Positions 14,644 to 19,860 are shown, counted from the stretch's first letter. The stretch: 24,709 nt of DNA from a virus (IMGVR_UViG_3300026478_000696:1-24709); one strand, 5' to 3'. Numbers and translations: made by a program. Notes: generated by a model from the sequence alone, not told the origin.

Positions 14644-15396
14644 ATGTCAGCCGTAACAACCATCGAAAGCACCCAGCCCCGCGCCCGACTGCTCGCCTTG
14701 ATGGCGAACAAGTACAGCGTGGACCCCGACAAGATGCTCTCTGCGCTGAAGGCGACTGCCTTCCGCGGCGACGTCACCAACGAGCAGATGATGGCGCTCC
14801 TCGTGGTCGCCAACCAGTACGACCTCAACCCATGGACCAAGGAAATCTACGCCTTCCCAGACAAGAAGAGCGGGATTGTTCCGGTGGTTGGCATCGACGG
14901 GTGGAGCCGCATCATCAACAGCAGCCCGCAGTTCGACGGCATGGAGTTCGTCGAGAGCGAGAAGCTGGTCGAGAGCGCGGAACACCAGCCCTGCCCGGAG
15001 TGGATTGAGTGCCGCATCTACCGCAAGGACCGGTCGCATCCCATCAGCGTGCGTGAGCGGTTCAGCGAGTGCTACCGCCCGCCGTTCAAGAACGACCGCG
15101 GCTACGTCAACAACGGCCCGTGGCAGACCCACACCAGTCGGTTCCTGCGGCACAAGGCGATGATCCAATGCGCCCGCGTCGCCTTCGGCTTCGTGGGTAT
15201 CTACGACCCGGATGAGGCAGAGCGCATCCGGGATGCAGTGGATGTCACACCGCCTGTAGCGCGTATCGCCACGCGCAACGCACGTGCCGCGCTCGACGAT
15301 TTCGCCGGTGGGGCCAAGCCCGAACCCACCGCGGCATTCCCGCCGACCGAGGGCAACTTCCAAGAGGACAACGATGGCAACAGTTCCCACACCTAA
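14644..15396 (+). CDS. bet: Bet/RecT-type single-strand annealing recombinase
   Basis: 250 aa. The Bet signature is clear: NEQMMALLVVANQYDLNPWT followed by KEIYAFPDKKSGIVPVVGID, GWSRIINSSPQFDGMEF, and the later RFLRHKAMIQCARVAFGFVG. Bet anneals complementary single strands and works with the exonuclease encoded 14 bp upstream in phage recombination and concatemer formation. Residues about 205-250 are a Pro/Ala-rich variable tail. The ribosome site GAGGAAGG lies a few bases before the ATG. The 3' end overlaps the next gene by 23 bp. Confidence 0.94.
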   Translation: MSAVTTIESTQPRARLLALMANKYSVDPDKMLSALKATAFRGDVTNEQMMALLVVANQYDLNPWTKEIYAFPDKKSGIVPVVGIDGWSRIINSSPQFDGMEFVESEKLVESAEHQPCPEWIECRIYRKDRSHPISVRERFSECYRPPFKNDRGYVNNGPWQTHTSRFLRHKAMIQCARVAFGFVGIYDPDEAERIRDAVDVTPPVARIATRNARAALDDFAGGAKPEPTAAFPPTEGNFQEDNDGNSSHT

Positions 15397-15661
15397 AGGC
15401 GACTTTGAGGCGCGGCTTGGCGAGACCTTTCGGGTCATCCGGCGTGCGCGTTCCGTATGGCTGCGCGATCTGGCGAAGGTGCTGGGCGTTTCGGTCAACA
15501 CCATTCGGTGGCACGAGAACGGCGCTCGCATGATGCGGGCCGACCTGATTGTCAAAGCCGCCGACCACATGGGCGTCGAACCCGGAGTTCTGCTGGGCGA
15601 GACGACTGAAGAAATCACTCTCAACGAGGAAAGCACAAATGGCATCCAAGCAAACGCATGA
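15374..15661 (+). CDS. XRE-type HTH regulator
   Basis: 95 aa from ATG 15374 (AGAGGA upstream), inside the end of bet. Residues about 12-75 are a helix-turn-helix of XRE type (FRVIRRARSVWLRDLAKVLG, then VSVNTIRWHENGARMMRADL, then a VEPGVLLG end). The C-terminal tail is acidic. It lies between annealase and SSB-like genes, so a Cro-like or other early-operon regulator role is plausible but unproven. A longer frame from 15284 is a shadow of the bet 3' end. Confidence 0.82.
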   Translation: MATVPTPKGDFEARLGETFRVIRRARSVWLRDLAKVLGVSVNTIRWHENGARMMRADLIVKAADHMGVEPGVLLGETTEEITLNEESTNGIQANA

Positions 15662-15962
15662 TCTTGTTCTGAAGGTTGGCGAGTACACCGACCGGACCGG
15701 CGCGACCAAGGCACGCACCAAGAACATCGGCGCGGTCTACACCAAGGACGACGGCACCATGTTTCTCGCCATCGACTCCATCGTGATTGCGATGGAGACG
15801 CAGTACGTGGCGAACAAGGACCGCTCGGATCGCGTGATGGTGTCGGTCTACCCCGTGCGCGAGAAGTCGTACGGCGAGAGCGCGGCTCCGGCGCGTAGCG
15901 CCTCGGCGTCGAAGCCTGCGGCACCGGCAGCCGACGACCCGAACGACGACATCCCGTTCTAA
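15639..15962 (+). CDS. phage SSB-like protein with SSB C-terminal tip
   Basis: 107 aa from ATG 15639, with GAGGAAAG upstream. Residues about 5-70 look like an OB-fold beta barrel (LVLKVGEYTDRTGATKARTK, NIGAVYTKDDGTMFLAIDS, MVSVYPVREK). After an Ala/Ser/Pro linker the protein ends in DDPNDDIPF, the acidic-aromatic tip by which bacterial SSB proteins recruit partners (consensus ending DDDIPF). It is not a classical SSB in sequence. Together with exonuclease and Bet it makes a complete recombination set: resect, coat, anneal. It overlaps the HTH gene by 23 bp. Confidence 0.8.
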   Translation: MASKQTHDLVLKVGEYTDRTGATKARTKNIGAVYTKDDGTMFLAIDSIVIAMETQYVANKDRSDRVMVSVYPVREKSYGESAAPARSASASKPAAPAADDPNDDIPF

Positions 15963-15975
15963 CGCGGAGGCTGGT

Positions 15976-16317
15976 GTGGAAGCGCATCACGCAGAAGCAT
16001 TACGGATTACTCACCACGTTGAGTACAGCGCTCCGTCGGCTTCTATCAAAGCGCAATGGTGGCGGTGGCATAAGCAGAACCCGCACGTCTATGAACTGTT
16101 CAAGCGGTTCACCTACGACGTCATTCGCCGTGGACACCATCACTACTCCAGCAAGGCCATCTTCGAACGCATCCGCTGGCATACAGAAATCGAGACCGAC
16201 GGCGAGGAGTTCAAAATGTCGAACAACTACACGCCGTACTACGCCCGTCTGTTCATGCATGATCATCCGCAGCACGCGGAGTTCTTCCGGACCAAGAGCC
16301 TCCGTAGTGGCACATGA
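15976..16317 (+). CDS. conserved phage protein of unknown function
   Basis: 113 aa, GTG start with GGAGG five bases upstream. It is rich in His, Tyr, Arg and Trp: WWRWHKQNPHVYELFKRFTY, RRGHHHYSSKAIFERIRWHT, and NNYTPYYARLFMHDHPQHAE. I recall this pattern (NPHVY...FKMSNN..PYYARLF) from small conserved proteins in phage early regions; the function is not known. The spaced His residues could bind metal but no specific motif is clear. Its TGA overlaps the next ATG (ATGA). Confidence 0.75.
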   Translation: MEAHHAEALRITHHVEYSAPSASIKAQWWRWHKQNPHVYELFKRFTYDVIRRGHHHYSSKAIFERIRWHTEIETDGEEFKMSNNYTPYYARLFMHDHPQHAEFFRTKSLRSGT

Positions 16318-16547
16318 CCGGCGAATTTCGACGTGCCATTCAGCACGAGGTCTCCAGCTGGGTCGGGGCCAGCGTCTTTTTCACCGAGCGACGCAAACAT
16401 TCCGCTGCGTCTCTCGTCTTTCAGGAGCAAGCCCGGATGGTTGTGGTTGCACGCTCTGCCAGCGACACCCGCGCTCTCCGGAACGTCATCTCGGAAGTCC
16501 GTCGGGCGCTTCGTGCGCTCGGCGCGATTAGGAGTGAGCAGTTATGA
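16314..16547 (+). CDS. small hypothetical phage protein
   Basis: 77 aa, coupled by ATGA overlaps to both neighbours. A predicted alpha-beta-beta-beta-alpha pattern (FRRAIQHEVSSWVGASVFFT, ARMVVVARSASDT, LRNVISEVRRALRALGA) is faintly like the dsRBD-type fold of HicA toxins. The HicA catalytic His is not placed convincingly and no HicB partner is nearby, so I give no function. Confidence 0.65.
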   Translation: MTGEFRRAIQHEVSSWVGASVFFTERRKHSAASLVFQEQARMVVVARSASDTRALRNVISEVRRALRALGAIRSEQL

Positions 16548-16663
16548 GTACGTTCGCAGTCTTGATGTGTGGAGCGTGGGGCGGCGCGGTGCTGGGATAT
16601 TTCGTCGCAGCGCTGTGCTGGACTGCACGAGACAACAAGCCTGAAAAACCAGAGGACGAGTAA
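16544..16663 (+). CDS. 39-aa single-pass membrane microprotein
   Basis: 39 aa. ATG overlaps the preceding stop (ATGA) and AGGAG lies nine bases upstream; its TAA abuts the next ATG. Residues about 4-26 form one hydrophobic Gly/Ala-rich helix (FAVLMCGAWGGAVLGYFVAA), followed by a charged tail (RDNKPEKPEDE). It is probably an inner-membrane protein. Candidate roles such as superinfection exclusion are speculative. Confidence 0.6.
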   Translation: MSTFAVLMCGAWGGAVLGYFVAALCWTARDNKPEKPEDE

Positions 16664-17170
16664 ATGAGTTACTTGGTGTTCAAAGACCAGAAATCCTTCA
16701 TGAACTACTTTCGGCAGGAGCCGTCGCCCGCGACCGCGGAGCTATACAAGCGGCTCGTCGACGAGGAGTTCTCGGAGCTTGAGGAGGCGTGGCGCGATCA
16801 CCTGCGCCAGCCAACCGACGGCTCGGTCACCGAGATCGCCGACGCGTGCCTTGACCTGATCTACGTCGCCAGCGGTTTGATGCACGCGCTGGGGCTAGAC
16901 CCACAGCCGCTGTGGGACGAGGTCCATCGCAGCAACGTTGACAAGATTAAGCACGTCTGCCTCGCCTGCGAGGCAACTGGCAAGGTCGCCTACATCGACA
17001 ATCAGGAGCGGCGCTCTCAACAGCCGTGCCTGTCCTGCAAAGGACAGGGATTCGTCTACGAGGTGCGTCGGCGCGAGGACGGCAAGGTGCTGAAGCCCGG
17101 GGGATGGACCCCGCCGCAACTGCTGCCGCTGGTGCAGACGATGCTGCGCCCGAAAGACCCGACGGCATGA
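16664..17170 (+). CDS. MazG-like NTP pyrophosphohydrolase with DnaJ-type zinc module
   Basis: 168 aa. The N-terminal part (about 10-95) has the all-alpha NTP pyrophosphatase motif: E35-x-x-E38 (DEEFSELEEAW) and E57-x-x-D60 with D64 (TEIADACLDLIYVAS), ending GLDPQPLWDEVHRSN. This family hydrolyses (d)NTPs to monophosphates; phage versions are proposed to tune nucleotide pools or the alarmone response. A four-Cys module follows: C99LAC102EATG and C122LSC125KGQG, which is the CxxCxGxG type seen in DnaJ zinc domains, then a basic tail. That fusion is unusual. The start follows the previous stop directly; the stop overlaps the next ATG (ATGA). Confidence 0.85.
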   Translation: MSYLVFKDQKSFMNYFRQEPSPATAELYKRLVDEEFSELEEAWRDHLRQPTDGSVTEIADACLDLIYVASGLMHALGLDPQPLWDEVHRSNVDKIKHVCLACEATGKVAYIDNQERRSQQPCLSCKGQGFVYEVRRREDGKVLKPGGWTPPQLLPLVQTMLRPKDPTA

Positions 17171-17322
17171 AGCGGCTTGCCTTGATCATCGTGTGCGTCG
17201 TAGGGGTCACCACCATTTTAGGTTACCTGCACCTGCTGCGACACGCGCAATGCGCTCCGGCAGAGCTTCAGGGACTACCAAGCGGCGACATTCAGAAAGC
17301 CATTCAGACCGGAGACTACTGA
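17167..17322 (+). CDS. 51-aa membrane-anchored small protein
   Basis: 51 aa, ATG overlapping the MazG-like gene's stop (ATGA). MKR is followed by a hydrophobic segment (LALIIVCVVGVTTILGYLHL, residues about 4-23) that fits a signal anchor, then a short soluble part with one Cys and the end SGDIQKAIQTGDY. No lipobox is evident. It is probably inserted in the inner membrane with a small periplasmic domain. An Rz/spanin role is not supported by context, since no lysis genes are nearby. Confidence 0.6.
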   Translation: MKRLALIIVCVVGVTTILGYLHLLRHAQCAPAELQGLPSGDIQKAIQTGDY

Positions 17323-17353
17323 AAGCGAGACTTGCACGGCACGGGGGTTTGAG

Positions 17354-17536
17354 ATGCGGCAACGCGACTGGCGACACGAAGAGAAAGATCACGTCAGCAA
17401 AGACGAGGCGCGGCAACGTGACCCAGTAGAGGGCGACTGCGACCTCTGCGGCGAGTGGGCGGGTCGGCTCGTTGAGGGCGTTTGCCAGCCGTGCAGGAAT
17501 CAATACCACCTCGACCGGCCCAAGCGGGTGTGGTGA
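17354..17536 (+). CDS. 60-aa zinc-ribbon microprotein
   Basis: 60 aa. The first 28 residues are very charged (Arg, Lys, Asp, Glu); then C-DL-C (CDLCGEW) and, 11 residues on, C-QP-C (CQPCRNQY), a compact zinc ribbon. It may bind DNA, RNA or a protein partner. The ribosome site is weak (GGGGG). Its TGA overlaps the ATG of the next microgene (TGATG). Confidence 0.6.
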   Translation: MRQRDWRHEEKDHVSKDEARQRDPVEGDCDLCGEWAGRLVEGVCQPCRNQYHLDRPKRVW

Positions 17537-17682
17537 TGCGTTGGACGGTGTTGCGGCGCGTCGTGCGCTTGCGCCGCTGGTGGTGGTGGCTTTGGACCGG
17601 CGAGTCGTCGCTGCAGAAAGTGCGGCGCAAGTTAGACAGCGAAGTCCGTCGGTTCGGCGGCAGAGTGACGTGGGACGACTGA
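17536..17682 (+). CDS. 48-aa Arg/Trp-rich cationic microprotein
   Basis: 48 aa, coupled by TGATG to the gene before and followed one base after its stop by the next ATG. The N-terminal half is strikingly Arg/Trp-rich (RRVVRLRRWWWWLWTG), amphipathic or membrane-active in character, like some cationic antimicrobial peptides; the second half is charged (QKVRRKLDSEVRRFGG). Tight spacing on both sides supports expression. Function unknown. Confidence 0.5.
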   Translation: MRWTVLRRVVRLRRWWWWLWTGESSLQKVRRKLDSEVRRFGGRVTWDD

Positions 17683-17683
17683 A

Positions 17684-17959
17684 ATGAGAATCACGATTCA
17701 AGAGTGCGCCATACGCCTTGGCGTGTCGCCACGCACTGTCTTGCGGCTCTGCGTCAGCGGCCAGATTCCTAGCGCCATTCAGGTCGGAAAGCGATGGACC
17801 ATCGACGAGACCGCGATCCGCGGTTGGATACAAGGTAAGGAACAGCGATGTCAGGCAACATCTACCGACGAGGTAAGACGTGGTGGGGTCGGCTACAGGT
17901 CCGGGGTGTTGAGTACAGACGAAGTTTACGCACGGCTGATGAGGCTACCGCCAAGCTAG
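17684..17959 (+). CDS. MerR/excisionase-type HTH protein
   Basis: 91 aa. Residues 1-50 match the HTH_17/excisionase fold: TIQECAIRLGVSPRTVLRLC followed by QIPSAIQVGKRWTIDETAIR and GWIQG. Small proteins of this fold next to a tyrosine integrase often act as recombination directionality factors (Xis) or regulators of int, so excisionase is the favoured role. The last 37 codons overlap the integrase start by 112 bp and look like unconstrained sequence. It lies directly upstream of int. Confidence 0.75.
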   Translation: MRITIQECAIRLGVSPRTVLRLCVSGQIPSAIQVGKRWTIDETAIRGWIQGKEQRCQATSTDEVRRGGVGYRSGVLSTDEVYARLMRLPPS

Positions 17960-18972
17960 CGCTCGCCGATTGGAAGGAGCAGCTGGGTAGGAGCGAGGGC
18001 GGCGGTGAGGCGACGTGGCGGGCTGCGGTGGTCGCATGGTCCGAGACCATAGGGTCAATGGAACAGGGCGGCGGTGGGCTTAAGCCGCGGGTACGGGGCC
18101 GCTATCTGGACAGCCTTCGGCTATTCGACCACTTCTGGTGTAACAAGCGCCTCTCCGAGATCGGGCGACGCGAGATCGCCGACTTCATCCGGGAGCGCAA
18201 GAAGGGGTTCGTGCGGCGCGGGCCGGACGGCAAGCTCAAGCAGATGGGGCCGGTGTCCAACTATTCCATCTTGTGCGACCTGACGGCGGCGTCCAGCGTG
18301 TTTCGGGTCGCCGTAGCGTCTGGGATGTGCGACCACAACCCAGCCCGGGAATGGGACCGGAAGCTCGTGCGCCCGCGCAAGCGGGTGATGGTTCCCCCAA
18401 CCCTAGATGCCATTGAGACGGTCGCCTCGTACGCGACAGGCAACGTGGGTCGCCTGATCCTGTTTGCTGCAAACACCGGGATGCGCCTTATGGAGGCGGT
18501 GACGCTCGACTGGCGGGAGGTACGAGAGGACCGCGGAGAGGTGCTGCTGACGCAGACCAAGGTTTCGCGCCCGCGGGTCGTGAGGCTCAAGACGCCGGGG
18601 GGGGACGCTACCGGCACACTCGCTGGCACACCCCGGCACATCCGGTCGCACCTCGTGTTTGGGCATGGCGTCGACGGAGAGCAGCTAGCCAGTCCAGCCG
18701 GTGCTTTCCGGCACGTGATGCAGCGGGCGGTCAACGGAGAGGCGGTCCAAGGCCGTGCTTTAAGGCGATTTCGCTTCCACGACTTACGGCACGCCTTCGC
18801 GGTCCGCTGGCTGCTTGCGGGCGGGGACATCTATGGGCTGTCGAAGCACCTCGGGCACACCTCGGTCAAGACGACCGAGATATACCTTGCGTATCTGCCT
18901 GCGTACGAGGAAAGTAACCGGCACACCGCTGGCACAATGCCACCGGTTTCTGGCGACAGGCGTACCGCGTAA
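17848..18972 (+). CDS. int: tyrosine-family site-specific integrase
   Basis: 374 aa. An N-terminal arm-binding-like region (MSGNIYRRGKTWWGRLQV) is followed by a core-binding helical domain (about 55-175) and the catalytic domain. Active-site residues visible are R213 (NTGMRLMEA), H311 and R314 (FHDLRHAF), H337 (LGHTSVKTTEIY) and the nucleophile Y346. All are present, so the enzyme should be active. It integrates the phage at a chromosomal attB by recombining with attP, which is expected just downstream. AAGGAA precedes the ATG; the gene overlaps the HTH/Xis-like gene. Several GGCACA repeats, possible arm-type sites, lie in its 3' end. Confidence 0.94.
   Translation: MSGNIYRRGKTWWGRLQVRGVEYRRSLRTADEATAKLALADWKEQLGRSEGGGEATWRAAVVAWSETIGSMEQGGGGLKPRVRGRYLDSLRLFDHFWCNKRLSEIGRREIADFIRERKKGFVRRGPDGKLKQMGPVSNYSILCDLTAASSVFRVAVASGMCDHNPAREWDRKLVRPRKRVMVPPTLDAIETVASYATGNVGRLILFAANTGMRLMEAVTLDWREVREDRGEVLLTQTKVSRPRVVRLKTPGGDATGTLAGTPRHIRSHLVFGHGVDGEQLASPAGAFRHVMQRAVNGEAVQGRALRRFRFHDLRHAFAVRWLLAGGDIYGLSKHLGHTSVKTTEIYLAYLPAYEESNRHTAGTMPPVSGDRRTA
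18613..18640 (+). repeat. GGCACA repeat cluster, left copy (possible integrase arm sites)
   Basis: GGCACA occurs at 18613, 18625 and 18635, about one helical turn apart, inside the int 3' coding region. Positions 18622-18640 (GCTGGCACACCCCGGCACA) are a 19-bp exact direct repeat of 19228-19246. Two further copies lie at 18920 and 18931. Confidence 0.5.
18920..18936 (+). repeat. GGCACA pair near int stop
   Basis: Two GGCACA hexamers at 18920-18925 and 18931-18936, 11 bp apart, near the end of int. They share sequence and spacing with the clusters at 18613 and 19228 and could be part of the attP P-arm. Confidence 0.4.
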
Positions 18973-19006
18973 TCGCAGAAAACGCCGAGAAAAATAGGAC
19001 CGCGAG

Positions 19007-19022
19007 TGTTTCACGTGAAACA
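19007..19022. promoter_or_regulatory. parS: perfect parS palindrome
   Basis: TGTTTCACGTGAAACA is identical to the consensus parS bound by chromosomal ParB/Spo0J in most bacterial phyla. It starts 34 bp after the int stop and 16 bp before the putative attP core. A chance 16-bp exact match is very unlikely in a window of this size. No parA or complete parB is present in the window. What binds it here is inference. Confidence 0.8.
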
Positions 19023-19038
19023 GGTGCAGACCCCGAAA

Positions 19039-19055
19039 ACCGGTCTTGAAAACCG
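19039..19055 (+). other. attP: putative attP core (tRNA-Ser anticodon-arm fragment)
   Basis: ACCGGTCTTGAAAACCG has the stem-loop of a bacterial tRNA-Ser(UGA) anticodon arm, with loop CTTGAAA. From memory it equals the E. coli serT anticodon arm. It is not part of a full tRNA here. Its position between int and the late-gene end, and the frequent use of anticodon arms as tyrosine-integrase crossover sites, make it the best attP core candidate. Eleven bases (19043-19053) recur in the complete tRNA at 19117-19127. Confidence 0.55.
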
Positions 19056-19073
19056 ATGCTTGGGTATTAGTAT
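19046..19073 (+). promoter_or_regulatory. probable tRNA-Ser promoter
   Basis: -35 TTGAAA (19046-19051), 16-bp spacer, -10 TAGTAT (19068-19073), ending 13 bp before the tRNA. The -35 falls inside the putative attP core, so recombination there could change the upstream half of this promoter. Confidence 0.45.
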
Positions 19074-19086
19074 CGTGACACCGCAG

Positions 19087-19177
19087 GGTGGGGTGGCCGA
19101 GAGGTTTAAGGCTCCTGTCTTGAAAACAGGCGAAGTTTCAAAGACTTCCGTGGGTTCGAATCCCACCCCCACCGCCA
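19087..19177 (+). tRNA. tRNA-Ser(UGA), complete with encoded CCA
   Basis: A full class II tRNA. The acceptor stem GGTGGGG pairs with CCCCACC; discriminator G and CCA (19175-19177) are encoded. The anticodon stem CCTGT/ACAGG encloses CTTGAAA, giving anticodon TGA (UCA codons). A long variable arm (GAAGT/ACTTC stem) is typical of tRNA-Ser, and the T arm is GTGGG-TTCGAAT-CCCAC. It appears functional. It lies in the attP region, downstream of int, with phage genes on both sides, so it is carried by the phage rather than being the host target cut by a prophage junction. Confidence 0.95.
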
Positions 19178-19227
19178 ACCTCGCAAGTGACAGGCGCGAC
19201 AGGCTGGACACTACGGACGCACGGGCG

Positions 19228-19246
19228 GCTGGCACACCCCGGCACA
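19228..19246 (+). repeat. GGCACA repeat cluster, right copy
   Basis: GCTGGCACACCCCGGCACA, identical over 19 bp to 18622-18640. It lies on the opposite side of the putative attP core, as expected for P' arm-type integrase sites. Confidence 0.5.
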
Positions 19247-19258
19247 GGGCAGAGAAAA

Positions 19259-19284
19259 AGGGCGGGGTTACCCCCGCCCTCTTT
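19259..19284 (-). terminator. Rho-independent terminator of the 19301-19669 gene
   Basis: Minus strand: AGGGCGGGG, 4-nt loop, CCCCGCCCT followed by a T-rich run (TTTTCTC). It lies 17 bp after the gene's stop. On the plus strand the run after the stem (CTTTGC) is weaker, but some bidirectional action is possible. Confidence 0.85.
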
Positions 19285-19300
19285 GCTGGCGCTGTTGCCA

Positions 19301-19669
19301 CTAGCCGTCGAGCCGCATCGCGGTGATCGCCGCGTCCGCGAAGGCTGGGTTCTGCCCAGACTTGCCAAACTCCTCCGGGCGCTGCCGCTGGTCCTCCTTG
19401 CGCTCCTTTCGGAACGCGACTGCCAGCTTGCCGCCAGCCTCAAAGTCCGGGTCCATCTGGTCAATCTCGGCCTTGGTCAGCAGGCTGGCGAGCGGGGTAA
19501 AGCCGCCGTCCGGGTGCTGGTAGCCAACGATCACGTCCGGAATCATCCCGACGGTGCCATCCAAGGCGATCTTCGGTCGACGCGCAATGGTGACCGTGAG
19601 CCGGTTGTCGTTCGCGCACAGCATCACGTACTTCTCGTACAGCTTCTGGGCCACAGAAACATCCTTCAT
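19301..19669 (-). CDS. hypothetical protein, solitary transcription unit beside attP
   Basis: 122 aa; AGGAGG eight bases before the ATG fixes the start. The N-terminal helix (KDVSVAQKLYEKYVMLCAND) is followed by a beta-rich part (RLTVTIARRPKIALDGTVGM) and a charged C-terminus (FRKERKEDQRQRPEEFGKSG). There is no signal, membrane segment or known motif. The gene has its own strong promoter with operator, a 5' hairpin and its own terminator, and is bounded on the other side by the terminator of the kinase operon. It is therefore expressed independently of the late genes. Position next to att is typical of accessory (moron-like) genes, but the operator suggests repression in the lysogen. Function unknown. 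Confidence 0.75.
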   Translation of the reverse strand: MKDVSVAQKLYEKYVMLCANDNRLTVTIARRPKIALDGTVGMIPDVIVGYQHPDGGFTPLASLLTKAEIDQMDPDFEAGGKLAVAFRKERKEDQRQRPEEFGKSGQNPAFADAAITAMRLDG

Positions 19670-19699
19670 GCTTTCATCCTCCTAGTTGGTAAAGAGCGC

Positions 19700-19720
19700 G
19701 TGGTAGGCGTCTGCTACCAC
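19700..19720 (-). promoter_or_regulatory. 5' leader stem-loop
   Basis: GTGGTAG (19700-19706) and CTACCAC (19714-19720) form a perfect 7-bp stem with a 7-nt loop, right at the expected transcript 5' end of the 19301-19669 gene. It could stabilise the mRNA or be a second protein site. Confidence 0.45.
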
Positions 19721-19726
19721 ACGACA

Positions 19727-19755
19727 ATAATATCATCGTGATGATACTTTGTCAA
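19727..19755 (-). promoter_or_regulatory. strong promoter with operator in spacer
   Basis: Minus strand: -35 TTGACA (19755-19750, perfect), 17-bp spacer, -10 TATTAT (19732-19727). The spacer holds a perfect inverted repeat TATCATC-GT-GATGATA (19731-19746). It is the best promoter in the window and drives the solitary gene at 19301-19669. Confidence 0.85.
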
Positions 19756-19796
19756 GTTTGCGATACTCTTGTTCTCATCCTGATGAGTGCTTCGCG

Positions 19797-19825
19797 CAAA
19801 AAAAACCCCGGGGGATACCCGGGGT
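19797..19825 (-). terminator. Rho-independent terminator of the tail/kinase operon
   Basis: Minus strand: ACCCCGGG, 5-nt loop, CCCGGGGT followed by an unbroken run of T (8 A on the plus strand, 19798-19805, shared with the stem's last base). It lies about 35 bp after the kinase stop and ends the late operon entering from the right. Confidence 0.88.
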
Positions 19826-19860
19826 AAGCGCGATCTCACTCGGAGGTCGTCAGGCAAACT

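Noticed and set aside
16314-16547. HicA-type toxin
   Set aside because: Only a loose secondary-structure resemblance; no convincing catalytic His and no HicB partner.
19087-19177. tRNA-Ser as a prophage/host junction
   Set aside because: Genes to its right are phage genes (dNMP kinase, tail fibre), the tRNA is complete, and no host gene is seen.
19006-19326. Plus-strand frame starting MFHVKQ over the att region
   Set aside because: It is formed by reading through parS, the att core, the tRNA and a terminator; these features explain the sequence better.
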